Shown: in pieces, positions 8,845-17,444 of the stretch
How positions within the stretch are numbered: the stretch's first letter is position 1
Layout: each line of letters begins with the position of its first letter
Assembly: GCF_900090275.1 (NCBI RefSeq)
Contig: NZ_LT607755.1
Location: 6,882,001-6,946,000, forward strand
From: Micromonospora zamorensis
GTDB taxonomy: Bacteria; Actinomycetota; Actinomycetes; Mycobacteriales; Micromonosporaceae
DNA: 64,000 bases
Reading direction: 5' to 3'
Program-made: the position numbers and the translations under genes
Notes under the pieces: generated by a model
Databases searched by the model: none
Told to the model about the DNA's origin: nothing
Seen by the model: the letters and a program-made list of their open reading frames with translations, nothing else

Positions 8845-9948
8845 TCAGCGGCGCAGCAGCACCGGGCCGGCGTCGATGCGGGTGCGGAACAGCGCGTACG
8901 GCTTGCGCCGGAGGTCCTGGCCCCGCTGGTACTGCGGCTGGCGGTGCAGTTGGTTGGCGGTGACGTAGAGGTACCCGTCGGTGGCCACCGACATGGTGTC
9001 CGGCCAGAGCAGCCGCGGATCGTGGACCAGCGTCTCGTACTCGCCGTCGGGCAGTCGACGCAGCACCGCGTTGTGCTCGTACGAGGTCAGGTAGAGCCGC
9101 CCCGCATCGTCGCTCTCCAACCCGTCCGAGGCGGTGCCCCGGTCGCCCTCGTCGACGACTGTCTCCGCGACCGCCTCCTGGGTGACGCCCGGGTCGGCCA
9201 GCGCCTCGGTGGACACGCTGTGCAGGCGCCGGGATGCCAACGGGCAGTAGTAGAGCCGGGTGCCGTCGGCGGAGATGGCGATGCCGTCGGAGCCCATGCT
9301 CACCGGCTTCGGTGGGCCGTCCGCCGGGCGTTCGAGGAACGGTCGGCCCTCGACCACCGGGCGGAACGACGTCAGCGGCTCCGCCTTGGTGGACGGGTGG
9401 TCGTGCAGCCGTCGCCAGGACGCACCGCTGGCCAGGTCCACCACGATGATCCCGTTCGGGCCGGAGTCCGCCGAGTCGGTGATGTACGCGATCCCAGCCT
9501 CGCCCCGCCGCAGGTCGAAGCGGACGTCGTTGAGGTACGTCGTCGGCAGCGCCACGTCCGTCGGGAAGGTGATCACCTGGGCCACCGTGTCGGTGTCCAG
9601 GTCGACGCGGACCAGCTTCGGGCCGCCCGGTTTCGTGGGCTGGAACATCGGGCTGCCGGTGTCCAGCACCCAGAGCCGGTCGGCCGGGTCGACCACGATG
9701 CTCTGCACCGACACGAACGCGCCCGCGTCGTCGTCGCCGGACGGGTCGTTCCACTGCTGGTCGGGGTAGGGCACCTCCTGGCCGTCGCGCAGCTCGACGA
9801 CCGTGGCCGGCACCTCGTCGCCCCACTTGGGGAAGTTGACGAAGATCCGGCCCTGGTGCGAGACGCTCACGCCGGTCGGCATGGGGCCGGTGAAGGTGTG
9901 CACCAGCTCCAACTCGCCGACCGGCTCGTCGCCGACCGGCCCGTTCAC
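8845..9948 (-). CDS. Major royal jelly protein / Yellow family protein
   Basis: 367-aa predicted six-bladed beta-propeller. The frame upstream of 9948 has no ATG; GTG 9948 follows a GGGCGGGAG ribosome-binding site, so it is taken as the start. Family blocks seen: GVSVSHQGRIFVNFPKWGD, DRLWVLDTGSP, YLNDVRFDL, YITDSADSGPNGIIVVDL, GIAISADGTRLYYCPL, and LWPDTMSVATDGYLYVTANQL. No signal peptide is visible, unlike the insect relatives. Biochemistry of bacterial members is poorly known to me. It is the last gene in line with the leftward galactose-catabolic genes but is separated from them by a hairpin at 10000. Confidence 0.87.
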   Translation of the reverse strand: MNGPVGDEPVGELELVHTFTGPMPTGVSVSHQGRIFVNFPKWGDEVPATVVELRDGQEVPYPDQQWNDPSGDDDAGAFVSVQSIVVDPADRLWVLDTGSPMFQPTKPGGPKLVRVDLDTDTVAQVITFPTDVALPTTYLNDVRFDLRRGEAGIAYITDSADSGPNGIIVVDLASGASWRRLHDHPSTKAEPLTSFRPVVEGRPFLERPADGPPKPVSMGSDGIAISADGTRLYYCPLASRRLHSVSTEALADPGVTQEAVAETVVDEGDRGTASDGLESDDAGRLYLTSYEHNAVLRRLPDGEYETLVHDPRLLWPDTMSVATDGYLYVTANQLHRQPQYQRGQDLRRKPYALFRTRIDAGPVLLRR

Positions 9949-9999
9949 GACTCCCGCCCCATGGTGCTCATCGTCCCGCCCCCTGCCAGTCGGCCCGTT

Positions 10000-10017
10000 G
10001 TCCCGCTTCGGCGGGAC
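10000..10017 (-). terminator. Hairpin after the SMP-30 gene
   Basis: A perfect 7-bp stem (GTCCCGC/GCGGGAC) closes a 4-nt loop, 33 nt past the stop of the SMP-30 gene in the leftward direction and before the royal-jelly-family gene. No T-run. It may end the galactose operon or give partial read-through. Confidence 0.5.
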
Positions 10018-10049
10018 TATTCCCGCCCCGGCGTCCGATATGCCTGCGG

Positions 10050-10931
10050 TCAGCTCGGGGGCGCGGTGGCGCCCGCGGCGGGCAGGCCGGGGACCTCGAC
10101 GTCCACCGCGAGCAGCGCGCCGTCCGCCGGGCCGGCGGTGTCCAGCCCCACGCGGGCGGTGCCGACGAAGAGTCGGCGCAGGTCGGGGCCGCCCAGGCAG
10201 ATGCCGGCCGGCTGCTTCGCCGGTAGCCGGATCTCCCGGTCGAGGGTGCCGTCGGGACGGTAGCGGCGTACCGCGGAACCGCCCCACAGTGCGATCCAGA
10301 GATGGCCGGCCGCGTCCACGGTCATGCCGTCCGGGCCACCGTCGGCGGAGGAGATCCGCAGGAACGGCTCCCGCCCGTGCAGGGCCCCGGTCTCGGGGTC
10401 GACGGTGAACCGGTCGATGGCGCCAAGCGGCGTGTCGGCCAGGTACATGGTGGTGCCGGCGGCGTCGAAGGCGGGCCCGTTCGGGATGGTCAGCCCGGTC
10501 ACCGCGGGCACCGGCTCGCTGCCCGGGGTGAGGCGGAACAACGTGCCTCCGCCGGGCACCGCGGCGTACGTCATGCTGCCGGCCCAGAAGCGGCCGTGCG
10601 GGTCGGCGACCGCGTCGTTCATCCGGGTCGGCTCGGGTGCGTCACCGACCAGGTCGGCGACCGGTCGGGGGTCTCCGGCGGTGGTGAGCACTGTGATGCC
10701 GGTCCCGGCGGCGGCCAGCCAGTCGCCGGGTCGGCCGGTCACCGGGGCGACCGCGCCGAGCGGGACATCCAGGCGGCGCAGTTCCCGCAGCGGGGTCGGG
10801 GCGTCACCGTCGGTCTCCAGCAGTCGCCCGGCCAGCAGGTCGACCAGGACCAGCCGGTCGTCGACCCAGCGCAGCCCCTCGCCCAGCTCCAAGCGGTCGG
10901 TGCTCCAGATGGTCGGCTCGGTCAGCTCCAT
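10050..10931 (-). CDS. SMP-30/gluconolactonase family protein, probable sugar-lactonase
   Basis: 293-aa cytoplasmic beta-propeller. Family landmarks are GEGLRWVDDRLVLVD near the N-terminus (the metal-binding Glu), PTRMNDAVADPHGRFWAGSM in the middle, and LTIPNGPAFDAAGTTMYLADT, carrying the metal-ligand Asn and Asp. The family hydrolyses aldonolactones. Beside a galactonate dehydratase and a sugar dehydrogenase it most simply converts galactonolactone to galactonate; that assignment is from context. ATG 10931 follows GGAGGAGC. It lies 20 nt after the kinase gene in the same operon. Confidence 0.85.
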   Translation of the reverse strand: MELTEPTIWSTDRLELGEGLRWVDDRLVLVDLLAGRLLETDGDAPTPLRELRRLDVPLGAVAPVTGRPGDWLAAAGTGITVLTTAGDPRPVADLVGDAPEPTRMNDAVADPHGRFWAGSMTYAAVPGGGTLFRLTPGSEPVPAVTGLTIPNGPAFDAAGTTMYLADTPLGAIDRFTVDPETGALHGREPFLRISSADGGPDGMTVDAAGHLWIALWGGSAVRRYRPDGTLDREIRLPAKQPAGICLGGPDLRRLFVGTARVGLDTAGPADGALLAVDVEVPGLPAAGATAPPS

Positions 10932-10951
10932 GGTGCTCCTCCAAAGGATCG

Positions 10952-11893
10952 TCAGCGGACGGTACCGCCGGGGCCATGGTCGAGCAGCGCCAGCTCGGCC
11001 CGGTCGGGCAGGCCCTCCCAGTCGCCCCGGGTGGCCACCGCGAACGCCCCGGTGGTGACGGCCCGGTCCAGCCGACGCGGGACGTCGGCGCCGTCGAGCC
11101 AGCCGGAGAGCAAGCCGGCCACGAAGGCGTCGCCCGCGCCGACGGTGTCCACCACCGGCACCGTCCGGGCTGGACGGTGCACCAAGCCGGTCGCGCTGTG
11201 GCTGGTCGCCCCGCCGGCACCGTGCTTGACCACGACCTCGGTGACGCCGGCCGAGAGTAACGCCGGGACCGGGTCGGAGGCGCCGGTCAGCACGGCCAGC
11301 TCGTCGTCGGAGGCGACCACCAGATCGATCGAGGGCAGCAGCGGGCGCAGCGCGGCGGCGGCCTCCGCGACCGACCAGAGCCGGTTGCGGTGGTTGACGT
11401 CAAGGCAGATCGTGCTGCCGGCCGCGCGGGCGCGCCGGACGGCCTCCACCACGGCCTGGTACGGCTCGATTCCGAGCGCGCAGGTGATGCCGGTGACGTG
11501 CAGCAGCCGGGGCGGCGGCCCGGGCGCGTCGAAGGCCGGTGTCACGTCGACCGGGCGCAGCCGGGAGCCTGCCGACCCCGCGCGGTGGTAGGTGACCCGG
11601 TTGATGTCGGCGACCCGGTTCTCGAAGAGGATCAGGCCGGTCGGAGCGGTCGGGTCGATCCGGGACCAGCGCAGGTCGACACCCTCGGCGCGCAGTGTGC
11701 GGCGGACCAGTTCGCCGGGCTCGTCGGTGCCGGTGACCCCGATCCAGGCGGCCTGGTGGCCGAGCCGAGCCAACCCGATCGCCACCGTCGACTCGGAACC
11801 GGCGATGGAGATCCCGGCGGTGCCGCCCAGTCGCAGCGGCCCGGTGGTGCGGAAGGCCGCCATCGTCTCGCCGAGCGTGAGCAGGTCGGTCAT
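10952..11893 (-). CDS. PfkB-family 2-keto-3-deoxy-sugar-acid kinase
   Basis: 313-aa ribokinase-fold kinase. It begins LTLGETMAAF, as 2-keto-3-deoxygluconate kinases do, has the substrate-side GSESTVAIGLARLG block, and ends with the PfkB signature DTVGAGDAFVAGLL containing the catalytic Asp. It should phosphorylate 2-keto-3-deoxygalactonate (or the gluconate epimer) at C6. The E. coli galactonate pathway uses an unrelated kinase family (DgoK), so this is a family replacement. Its ATG overlaps the aldolase stop by 4 nt, so the two consecutive steps are translationally coupled. Confidence 0.88.
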   Translation of the reverse strand: MTDLLTLGETMAAFRTTGPLRLGGTAGISIAGSESTVAIGLARLGHQAAWIGVTGTDEPGELVRRTLRAEGVDLRWSRIDPTAPTGLILFENRVADINRVTYHRAGSAGSRLRPVDVTPAFDAPGPPPRLLHVTGITCALGIEPYQAVVEAVRRARAAGSTICLDVNHRNRLWSVAEAAAALRPLLPSIDLVVASDDELAVLTGASDPVPALLSAGVTEVVVKHGAGGATSHSATGLVHRPARTVPVVDTVGAGDAFVAGLLSGWLDGADVPRRLDRAVTTGAFAVATRGDWEGLPDRAELALLDHGPGGTVR

Positions 11894-12510
11894 CGCCGGA
11901 CCGCCGCGAGGAAGGTCTCGGCGCGCTCGCGCAGCGCCGTCGGGTCGCCGCCGCGAACGGCGTCACCGAGCAGCGGGGAGCCGACGCCGACCGCGACCGC
12001 GCCCCGGTCCAGGTACTGTCGCGCGCCGTCCGCGTCGACCCCACCGACCGGTACGAACGCGGTGCCGGGGAACGGGTCACGCAGCGCGCCGAGGTAGTCG
12101 GGCCCACCCAGGGAGGCCGGGAAGAGCTTGACCGCGGCGGCCCCGCCGCTGCTGGCCTGCACCACCTCGGTGGGGGTGAGCGCGCCGGCGAGCACCGGCA
12201 ACCCGAGCCGGCCACCTTCGGCGAGGCTGGCGGAGATCGCCGGGGTGACCAGGAAGGCGGCGCCCGCGTCGGCCGCCGCGCGGGCGTCCTCGGCGCTGAG
12301 CACGGTGCCCGCGCCCAGGGCGTAGTCAGGCCCGAGGGCGGCCCGGGCACGTCGGATGACGTCCAGCGCGTCGGCGCTGGTGAGCGAGACCTCGACCAGT
12401 GCGACGCCGCTCTCGGCCAGGGTGAGCACGGCGGTCAGCGCCGCCGCCGGGTCGGGGCCGCGCACGATGGCCAGCAGCCGGTGGGTACGCAACTCGTCGA
12501 GCAGGTTCAT
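11890..12510 (-). CDS. 2-dehydro-3-deoxy-6-phospho-sugar aldolase (KDPG/KDPGal aldolase family)
   Basis: 206-aa class I aldolase of the Eda/DgoA family, starting at ATG 12510. Seen: LLAIVRGPDPAAAL at the start, VEVSLTSADALDVIR with the catalytic Glu position, GAGTVLSAEDARAA, and the Schiff-base Lys in GGAAAVKLFPAS. PVGGVDADGARQYLDRGAVAVGVGS binds phosphate. It cleaves the 6-phospho-2-keto-3-deoxy acid to pyruvate and glyceraldehyde-3-phosphate. The neighbouring galactonate dehydratase suggests the galacto-isomer as substrate, but the two epimers cannot be told apart from sequence alone. Confidence 0.9.
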   Translation of the reverse strand: MNLLDELRTHRLLAIVRGPDPAAALTAVLTLAESGVALVEVSLTSADALDVIRRARAALGPDYALGAGTVLSAEDARAAADAGAAFLVTPAISASLAEGGRLGLPVLAGALTPTEVVQASSGGAAAVKLFPASLGGPDYLGALRDPFPGTAFVPVGGVDADGARQYLDRGAVAVGVGSPLLGDAVRGGDPTALRERAETFLAAVRR

Positions 12511-12520
12511 CGCGGTGTCC

Positions 12521-13360
12521 TCAGGGGGTGCGGTGGGCGGAGATGGTGAGTCGCCAGGCGACCTCACCGGCGGCGGGAACCACCGCCGCGTCGGACGGGC
12601 CGGCGTCGGCCAGGTCGAAGGCGGCGCCGAGCATCGGTTCGACTCCGACGCTGCGGTAGGGGCCGTTGGCCGGCCAGCCGCCCAGGTTGCGCCAGAGCGC
12701 GGTGCTGCGGGGCTGGTCAGCGCACTCCAGCTCCAGGGTCAGCCGGTCGGGGCCGTCGATCACCTGGACTCGGGGGCAGTCGAGCAGCACCGCGCCGAGC
12801 GCCGTCCCGTCGTCCGGGCCGAAGGTGTCCAGCGTCAGCCCGGCGGGGACCGGCCACGCCCCGGTGAGCCACGGGGCGTTCGTGGGCCAGGTGCCCGACG
12901 GCAGGAACGCGGCAGCCTCCGGATGCAGCCGGGTCGGCGTGCCGGCGGGTGCGTCGAGGCGGGCTGCGGGGGACAGGTCGAGCAGGGCGTGCGCGGCCCA
13001 GACGAACCGGTGACCGGGGTCGGCGGACAGTCGGTAGTCGGCCACCACCACGCCGCCTTCGTCGGTGATCCGGCGGCTCACTGTGAACGTCGGCCGCTGG
13101 ATCACCAGCGTGTCGGGGCCGGCGCTGTGCCACGGCCGCGACCACACCTCGCCGTGGTCGGGTCGACCGCGCACTGTGGGCAGGCACTCCTCCAGGCCGC
13201 CGGCGTCGACGAACGCGTCGTCGGGGCGTACCTCGTGGCGGCCGGGTTCCGGGCCGCGCCACAGCCATTCCCGACCGCCGCCGTGCAGGCTGGTCCACCG
13301 GCCGCCGAGCGCCGTGTCGTACGCCACCCGCAGCGGCACCGGCGTCGCGCCGGTCACCAT
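12521..13360 (-). CDS. Aldose 1-epimerase-like (galactose mutarotase fold) protein
   Basis: 279-aa protein whose beta-sandwich-like pattern recalls aldose 1-epimerases: GGRWTSLHGGGREWLW, an internal GGLEECLPTV block, and the late YRSVGVEPMLGAAFDLAD containing the Glu expected of a general base. Mutarotases interconvert alpha and beta aldoses. In this locus it would supply the anomer used by the galactose dehydrogenase, which is inference from position. The ATG at 13360 overlaps the end of the galactonate dehydratase gene by 7 nt. The identity is weaker than for the other operon enzymes. Confidence 0.72.
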   Translation of the reverse strand: MVTGATPVPLRVAYDTALGGRWTSLHGGGREWLWRGPEPGRHEVRPDDAFVDAGGLEECLPTVRGRPDHGEVWSRPWHSAGPDTLVIQRPTFTVSRRITDEGGVVVADYRLSADPGHRFVWAAHALLDLSPAARLDAPAGTPTRLHPEAAAFLPSGTWPTNAPWLTGAWPVPAGLTLDTFGPDDGTALGAVLLDCPRVQVIDGPDRLTLELECADQPRSTALWRNLGGWPANGPYRSVGVEPMLGAAFDLADAGPSDAAVVPAAGEVAWRLTISAHRTP

Positions 13361-14499
13361 TCCGCGAACGACCCGTCGGCGTGCTGCCAGACCGGGTTAC
13401 GCCAGGTGTGCGGGGTCTGCGCGGCCTTGCGGACCGCCGCCTCGTCCACAGTGATGCCCAGGCCGGGCCGGTCGAAGCGGGCGATGTGCCCGTCCACGAA
13501 CCGGAACGGCTCCGGGTCGATCAGGTAGTCCAGCAACTCCGAGCCGGCGTTGTAGTGGATGCCGATGCTCTGCTCCTGGATCAGGAAGTTCGGCGTCGCG
13601 AAGGCCACCTGGAGGCTCGCCGCCAGGGAGATCGGGCCGAGCGGGCAGTGCGGGGCGAGCAACGCGCCGTACGTCTCGGCCAGCGCGGCGATCCGGCGGA
13701 CCTCGGAGATCCCACCCGCGTGCGACAGGTCCGGCTGAACCACGGCGACTCCGGCCTGCAACGGGCCGAGGAACTCGGACCGGCCGTAGAGCCGCTCACC
13801 GGTGGCCACCGGGATCGGTGTGCTGGCGACGATGTCGCGCAGGTGGTGGGCCTGGTCGGGCAGGACCGGCTCCTCCACGAAGAACGGGCGCAGGGAGACC
13901 AGCTCGGGCAGGATCCGGCGTACGGCGGCCATCCCGGCCCGGCCGTGGAAGTCCAGCGCGATGTCCCGGTCGGGGCCGAGCACCTCGCGGGCTGCGGCGA
14001 CCCGGCCGACGACCGCGTCCACCTCGGCGGAGGTGGGGATGGGGGAGAGCCGCCCGCAGGCGTTCATCTTGACGCCGGTGAGACCGGCGGCGACCTGCGC
14101 GGCGGCGGCGTCGGCCACCTCGTCCGGCTCGTCCCCGCCGATCCACGAGTAGATCCGCACCCGGTCGCGTACGGGCCCGCCGAGCAGCGCGTGCACCGGC
14201 GCGCCGTACGCCTGCCCGGCGATGTCCCAGAGTGCCTGGTCGAGGCCGGCGACCGCGCTGGAGAGGATCGGGCCGCCCCGGTAGAAGCCGCCCTTGGTGA
14301 GCACCTGCCAGTGCTGTTCGATGCGCAGTGGATCGGCGCCGATCAGGTGTTCGGCGAGCACCTCGACGGCGCTGCGCACCACTTCGGCGCGCCCCTCCAC
14401 CACCGGTTCGCCCCACCCGACCAACCCGTCGTCGGTCTCCACCCGGCAGAACAGCCACCGTGGCGCGACCAGGAAGGTCTCGATCCGCTCGATCTTCAC
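13354..14499 (-). CDS. dgoD: D-galactonate dehydratase
   Basis: 381-aa enolase-superfamily enzyme, matching E. coli DgoD (382 aa as I recall) along its whole length. Shared blocks are GLVGWGEPVVEGRA, GGFYRGGPILSSAVAGLDQALWDI, YSWIGGDEPDEV, FHGRAGMA, FFVEEPVLPDQA, VVQPDLSHAGGISE, LAPHCPLGPISLA, and QEQSIGIHYNAGSELLDY. It removes water from D-galactonate to give 2-keto-3-deoxygalactonate. The GTG start overlaps the regulator stop by 4 nt. This is the most diagnostic gene for the sugar handled by the locus. Confidence 0.93.
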   Translation of the reverse strand: MKIERIETFLVAPRWLFCRVETDDGLVGWGEPVVEGRAEVVRSAVEVLAEHLIGADPLRIEQHWQVLTKGGFYRGGPILSSAVAGLDQALWDIAGQAYGAPVHALLGGPVRDRVRIYSWIGGDEPDEVADAAAAQVAAGLTGVKMNACGRLSPIPTSAEVDAVVGRVAAAREVLGPDRDIALDFHGRAGMAAVRRILPELVSLRPFFVEEPVLPDQAHHLRDIVASTPIPVATGERLYGRSEFLGPLQAGVAVVQPDLSHAGGISEVRRIAALAETYGALLAPHCPLGPISLAASLQVAFATPNFLIQEQSIGIHYNAGSELLDYLIDPEPFRFVDGHIARFDRPGLGITVDEAAVRKAAQTPHTWRNPVWQHADGSFAEW

Positions 14500-15206
14500 T
14501 GACTGCCCCTTCGTCCCCGTGCCTTCTCGACGTCGCGGACGGCCTTGTCCAGCAACTCACGCATGGCGGTCTCGGCCGCCGTCTCGTCCCGCTCGCGCAG
14601 CCCGTCGACGACCGCACGGTGGCTGGGCACCGGGTCGTCGTGCGCGTCACCGCCGTGCACCAGCCGGTCCCGTTCGGCGAGCCCGGTCTCCATCACCACC
14701 TCCATCCGCTCCAACAGCTCGTTGTGGGTGGCGGCGAGCAGCGCGCGGTGGAAGGCGAGGTCGGCGGCGATGGCGGCGGCGGGATCACCGATGGCGTCGG
14801 TCATCTCGGCGAGTGCCTGGTCGAGGGCGGCCAGGTCGTCCTCGGTCGCACGGGTGGCGGCCAGTCGCGCGGCGGCGGGCTCGATGATGGCGCGTACCTC
14901 GTGCAGCTTTTCGAGCAGGCGCTCGTCGGGGCCCTCGGCGAACTGCCAGCGGATCACGTCACCGTCGAGCAGGTTCCAGTCCGCGCGGGGCCGCACGAAG
15001 GTGCCGCGCTTCTGCCGGGCGTCGACGATGCCCTTCGCGGAGAGGACCTTCAGCGCCTCGCGTAGCGCGGTCAGGCTGACGCCGAACTCCTCCTGCAACG
15101 CGACGATGTTCAGGGTCGCGCCGACGGCGATCTCGCCGGTGAGGATGCGACGGGCGATCGCTTCGACGGTCTGCCCGTGGACGCCGCGGCGTGCGTACTG
15201 TGCCAA
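14496..15206 (-). CDS. GntR-family (FadR/FCD subfamily) regulator, DgoR-like
   Basis: 236-aa repressor-type protein. The N-terminal winged helix (GQTVEAIARRILTGEIAVGATL...LREALKVLSAKGIVDARQKRGTFV) is followed by an all-alpha FCD effector domain with the metal-binding pattern: VRAIIEPAAARLAA, DLAFHRALLAATHN, and a later SHRAVVDGL. The start used is TTG 15206, with AGGAG very close; no ATG exists in the frame. Being inside the leftward operon directly before galactonate dehydratase, it most likely senses galactonate or a product and acts on the 16.0-16.15 kb promoter region. Confidence 0.88.
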   Translation of the reverse strand: MAQYARRGVHGQTVEAIARRILTGEIAVGATLNIVALQEEFGVSLTALREALKVLSAKGIVDARQKRGTFVRPRADWNLLDGDVIRWQFAEGPDERLLEKLHEVRAIIEPAAARLAATRATEDDLAALDQALAEMTDAIGDPAAAIAADLAFHRALLAATHNELLERMEVVMETGLAERDRLVHGGDAHDDPVPSHRAVVDGLRERDETAAETAMRELLDKAVRDVEKARGRRGSQ

Positions 15207-15241
15207 TGCTCCTGGCCTTTTCGCTGGTCGGTATCGATCTC

Positions 15242-16000
15242 TCAGGCCGAGGCTTTCACCGCTGTCCAGCCACCGTCCACCACGAGGCTCGCGCCGGTGA
15301 TGTAGGCGGCGTCCGGTGAGGCGAGGAAGGCAACTGTCGAGGCCACCTCGTCGGGCGTGCCGAAGCGCTTCACCACGGTTTCGGCGACGCTACGCTGCCG
15401 GTCCTCTTCGGACACGTCGGCCCAGGCGCCGGTGAGGATGGGCCCGGGCAGCACGGTGTTGACCCGCACCTGTGGGCCGTACTCCACGGCGAGTTGGCGG
15501 CCGAGCGCGACCAGGCCGCCCTTGGCCGCGGCGTACGCGGGTCGGCCGGGCAGCCCGACCAGCGCGTGCACCGAGGAGATCAGGACCACCGCGCCCGAGC
15601 GGGCCCGCAGGTCGTCCAGGCAGGCGCGGACGCCGAGGAACGAGCCGGTGAGGCTGACGCCGAGCTGGTCGTCCCAGGACTGCCGGCTGGTCTCGTGCGC
15701 CGGAGCGACCTGCACGGCGTACGCGGTGCTGACCAGGATGTCGATCGGGCCGAGGCTCGCTCGTGCCGCCGACACCGCGGCCGTCCAGTCGCTCTCCTCG
15801 CTGACACTGCCCATTACGGACAGTGCTCGGTGACCGGCGGCGGTCAGCTCGTCGGCCAGCGGGGTCGGATCCTGCACGTCGAGCAGCGCGAGGGCCGCAC
15901 CTTCGGCGGCGAGCCGCCGGGCGATGGCCGCGCCGATCCCGCCCATAGCGCCAGTGACCAGCGCGTTCTTGCCTTCGAGCCGACGCATAGGCTGATCCAC
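15242..16000 (-). CDS. Short-chain dehydrogenase/reductase, candidate galactose dehydrogenase
   Basis: 252-aa classical SDR. Seen: the nucleotide-binding TGAMGGIG, LVSTAY in place of the usual NNAG, the catalytic Ser in LISSVHAL, YAAAKGG with the catalytic Tyr and Lys, and the terminal ITGASLVVDGGW. GTG 16000 has the stronger ribosome-binding site (AAGGTGAGGG); ATG 15988 is possible. It is the first gene of the leftward operon. Oxidation of galactose to galactonolactone is proposed because every later step of that route is encoded beside it. SDR substrate cannot be read from sequence. Confidence 0.85.
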   Translation of the reverse strand: MDQPMRRLEGKNALVTGAMGGIGAAIARRLAAEGAALALLDVQDPTPLADELTAAGHRALSVMGSVSEESDWTAAVSAARASLGPIDILVSTAYAVQVAPAHETSRQSWDDQLGVSLTGSFLGVRACLDDLRARSGAVVLISSVHALVGLPGRPAYAAAKGGLVALGRQLAVEYGPQVRVNTVLPGPILTGAWADVSEEDRQRSVAETVVKRFGTPDEVASTVAFLASPDAAYITGASLVVDGGWTAVKASA

Positions 16001-16147
16001 CTGACCCTCACCTTGATCTCATCTAATCATTAATTACGAAGATATCTTGACAGCCGGCGGCGGCCGATGCAACCTTCTCGTCACAGCATTCACATGGACG
16101 ACACACTGCGCAGTGACGCTGCGTGTCGTAGAGGAAGGGATACCTCC
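16001..16147. promoter_or_regulatory. Divergent control region of the galactoside locus
   Basis: A 147-bp gap between the SDR (leftward) and the sugar-binding lipoprotein (rightward). Its middle, 16021-16052, is strikingly AT-rich for this genome and holds a perfect 10-bp palindrome AAGATATCTT (16039-16048). A consensus -35 hexamer TTGACA (16047-16052) reads rightward, overlapping the palindrome, but no clear -10 sits at the usual distance. The arrangement suits an operator for the GntR regulator encoded at 14496-15206. Confidence 0.55.
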
Positions 16148-17443
16148 GTGAGCGACTTCGACCCCGGTCGCCGGCGATTCCTTGGTCACCTTGGGCTCGC
16201 CGGCATGGGCGCGCTCGGCGCCAGCTCGTTCCTCAGCGCGTGCGCCAGCTCCGCCAGCGGGCCGACGACGAGCAACGGCTCGGGCGCGGTCACCATCCAG
16301 TCCAACCTCTCCTCGCCGCAGGCCAAGGCCGCGATGGAGAAGCTGATCGAGAACTTCAACGCGCAGGGCAAGGGAACGGCGAGCCTCAACACGATCGCCT
16401 CGGAGACCTTCCGGACCCAGCTGCCGACGTACCTGACCTCGGCGAACCCGCCGGACCTCTACACCTGGTACGCGGGCTCGGTCGCCAACGACTACGCCAG
16501 CAAGAACCTGCTGCTGGACGTCTCCGACGTCTGGAAGTCGCTGGGCGACTACCCCCAGTCGCTGCGCACCCTCTCCACCGATGCCAGCGGCAAGCAGATC
16601 TTCGTGCCGATGAACAACTACTGGTGGGGCTTCTTCTACCGCAAGTCCAACTTCGCCAAGTGGGGCGTGCAGGAGCCGAAGACCTGGACCGACTTCCTGG
16701 CGCTGTGCGAGACGCTGAAGAGCAAGGGCATCCCGCCGATCGGCATCGGCCTCGGCGACACCCCATGGGTGGCCTCGGCCTGGTTCGACTACCTCAACAT
16801 CCGGATCAACGGCGCGCCGTTCCACCGCGAGTTGCTCGCCGGCAAGCAGCGCTTCGACGACCCAAAGGTCAAGGCGGTCTTCACCCGCTGGCGCGAGGCC
16901 CTGCCCTACTTCGACCCCAAGGGCAAGGCGTACCCGTTCCAGGAGGCGACCACCGCGCTGCTGGCCGGCAAGACTGGCATGTTCCTGATCGGCACGTTCT
17001 TCGCCGACGCGGCACCGAAGGACGCCCTCGGTGACCTGGACTTCTTCCGGTTCCCGATCATCGACCCGGCGGTGCCGCTGGCCGAGGAGGCCCCGACGGA
17101 CGGCTTCTTCGCCAGCGCGAAGACCGCCAACCCGACCGGCACCAGGGCCCTGCTCAGCTACCTCTCCGGCGTCGAGGCCCAGGAGGCGTACGTCAAGGCC
17201 AGCTCGGGCATCGTCCTGCCGGCCAACCCCAGGGCCAAGGCGTCCGACTCGCCGCTGGTGGTCAAGGGCAAGGCGATGCTCGACGAGGCCAAGGAGCTGA
17301 CCCAGTTCTTCAACCGCGACTCCAGTGACGCACTCCAGCCGTCTGCGGACACCGCGCTGACCAAGTTCATCGACAAGCCGGACCAGATCGACGCGATCCT
17401 GCGGGAGTGGCAGGCCGGCGCCGAGAAGGTCTTCAAGGGCTGA
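16148..17443 (+). CDS. ABC sugar transporter, substrate-binding lipoprotein
   Basis: 431-aa extracytoplasmic solute-binding protein (family 1 type). GTG 16148 follows GAGGAAGGG. The N-terminus is a Tat-type lipoprotein signal: RRRFLG followed by a hydrophobic run and lipobox LSAC, with the lipidated Cys at residue 32. The mature protein has the alternating two-lobe pattern of maltose/oligosaccharide binders (SETFRTQLPTYLTSANPPDLYTW...GVQEPKTWTDFLALCETLKSKGIPPIGIG). It precedes its two permeases by 1 nt and probably binds alpha-galactosides or galactose. No ATPase gene is here; in actinobacteria a shared MsiK-type ATPase elsewhere often serves such importers. Confidence 0.92.
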   Translation: MSDFDPGRRRFLGHLGLAGMGALGASSFLSACASSASGPTTSNGSGAVTIQSNLSSPQAKAAMEKLIENFNAQGKGTASLNTIASETFRTQLPTYLTSANPPDLYTWYAGSVANDYASKNLLLDVSDVWKSLGDYPQSLRTLSTDASGKQIFVPMNNYWWGFFYRKSNFAKWGVQEPKTWTDFLALCETLKSKGIPPIGIGLGDTPWVASAWFDYLNIRINGAPFHRELLAGKQRFDDPKVKAVFTRWREALPYFDPKGKAYPFQEATTALLAGKTGMFLIGTFFADAAPKDALGDLDFFRFPIIDPAVPLAEEAPTDGFFASAKTANPTGTRALLSYLSGVEAQEAYVKASSGIVLPANPRAKASDSPLVVKGKAMLDEAKELTQFFNRDSSDALQPSADTALTKFIDKPDQIDAILREWQAGAEKVFKG

Positions 17444-17444
17444 C

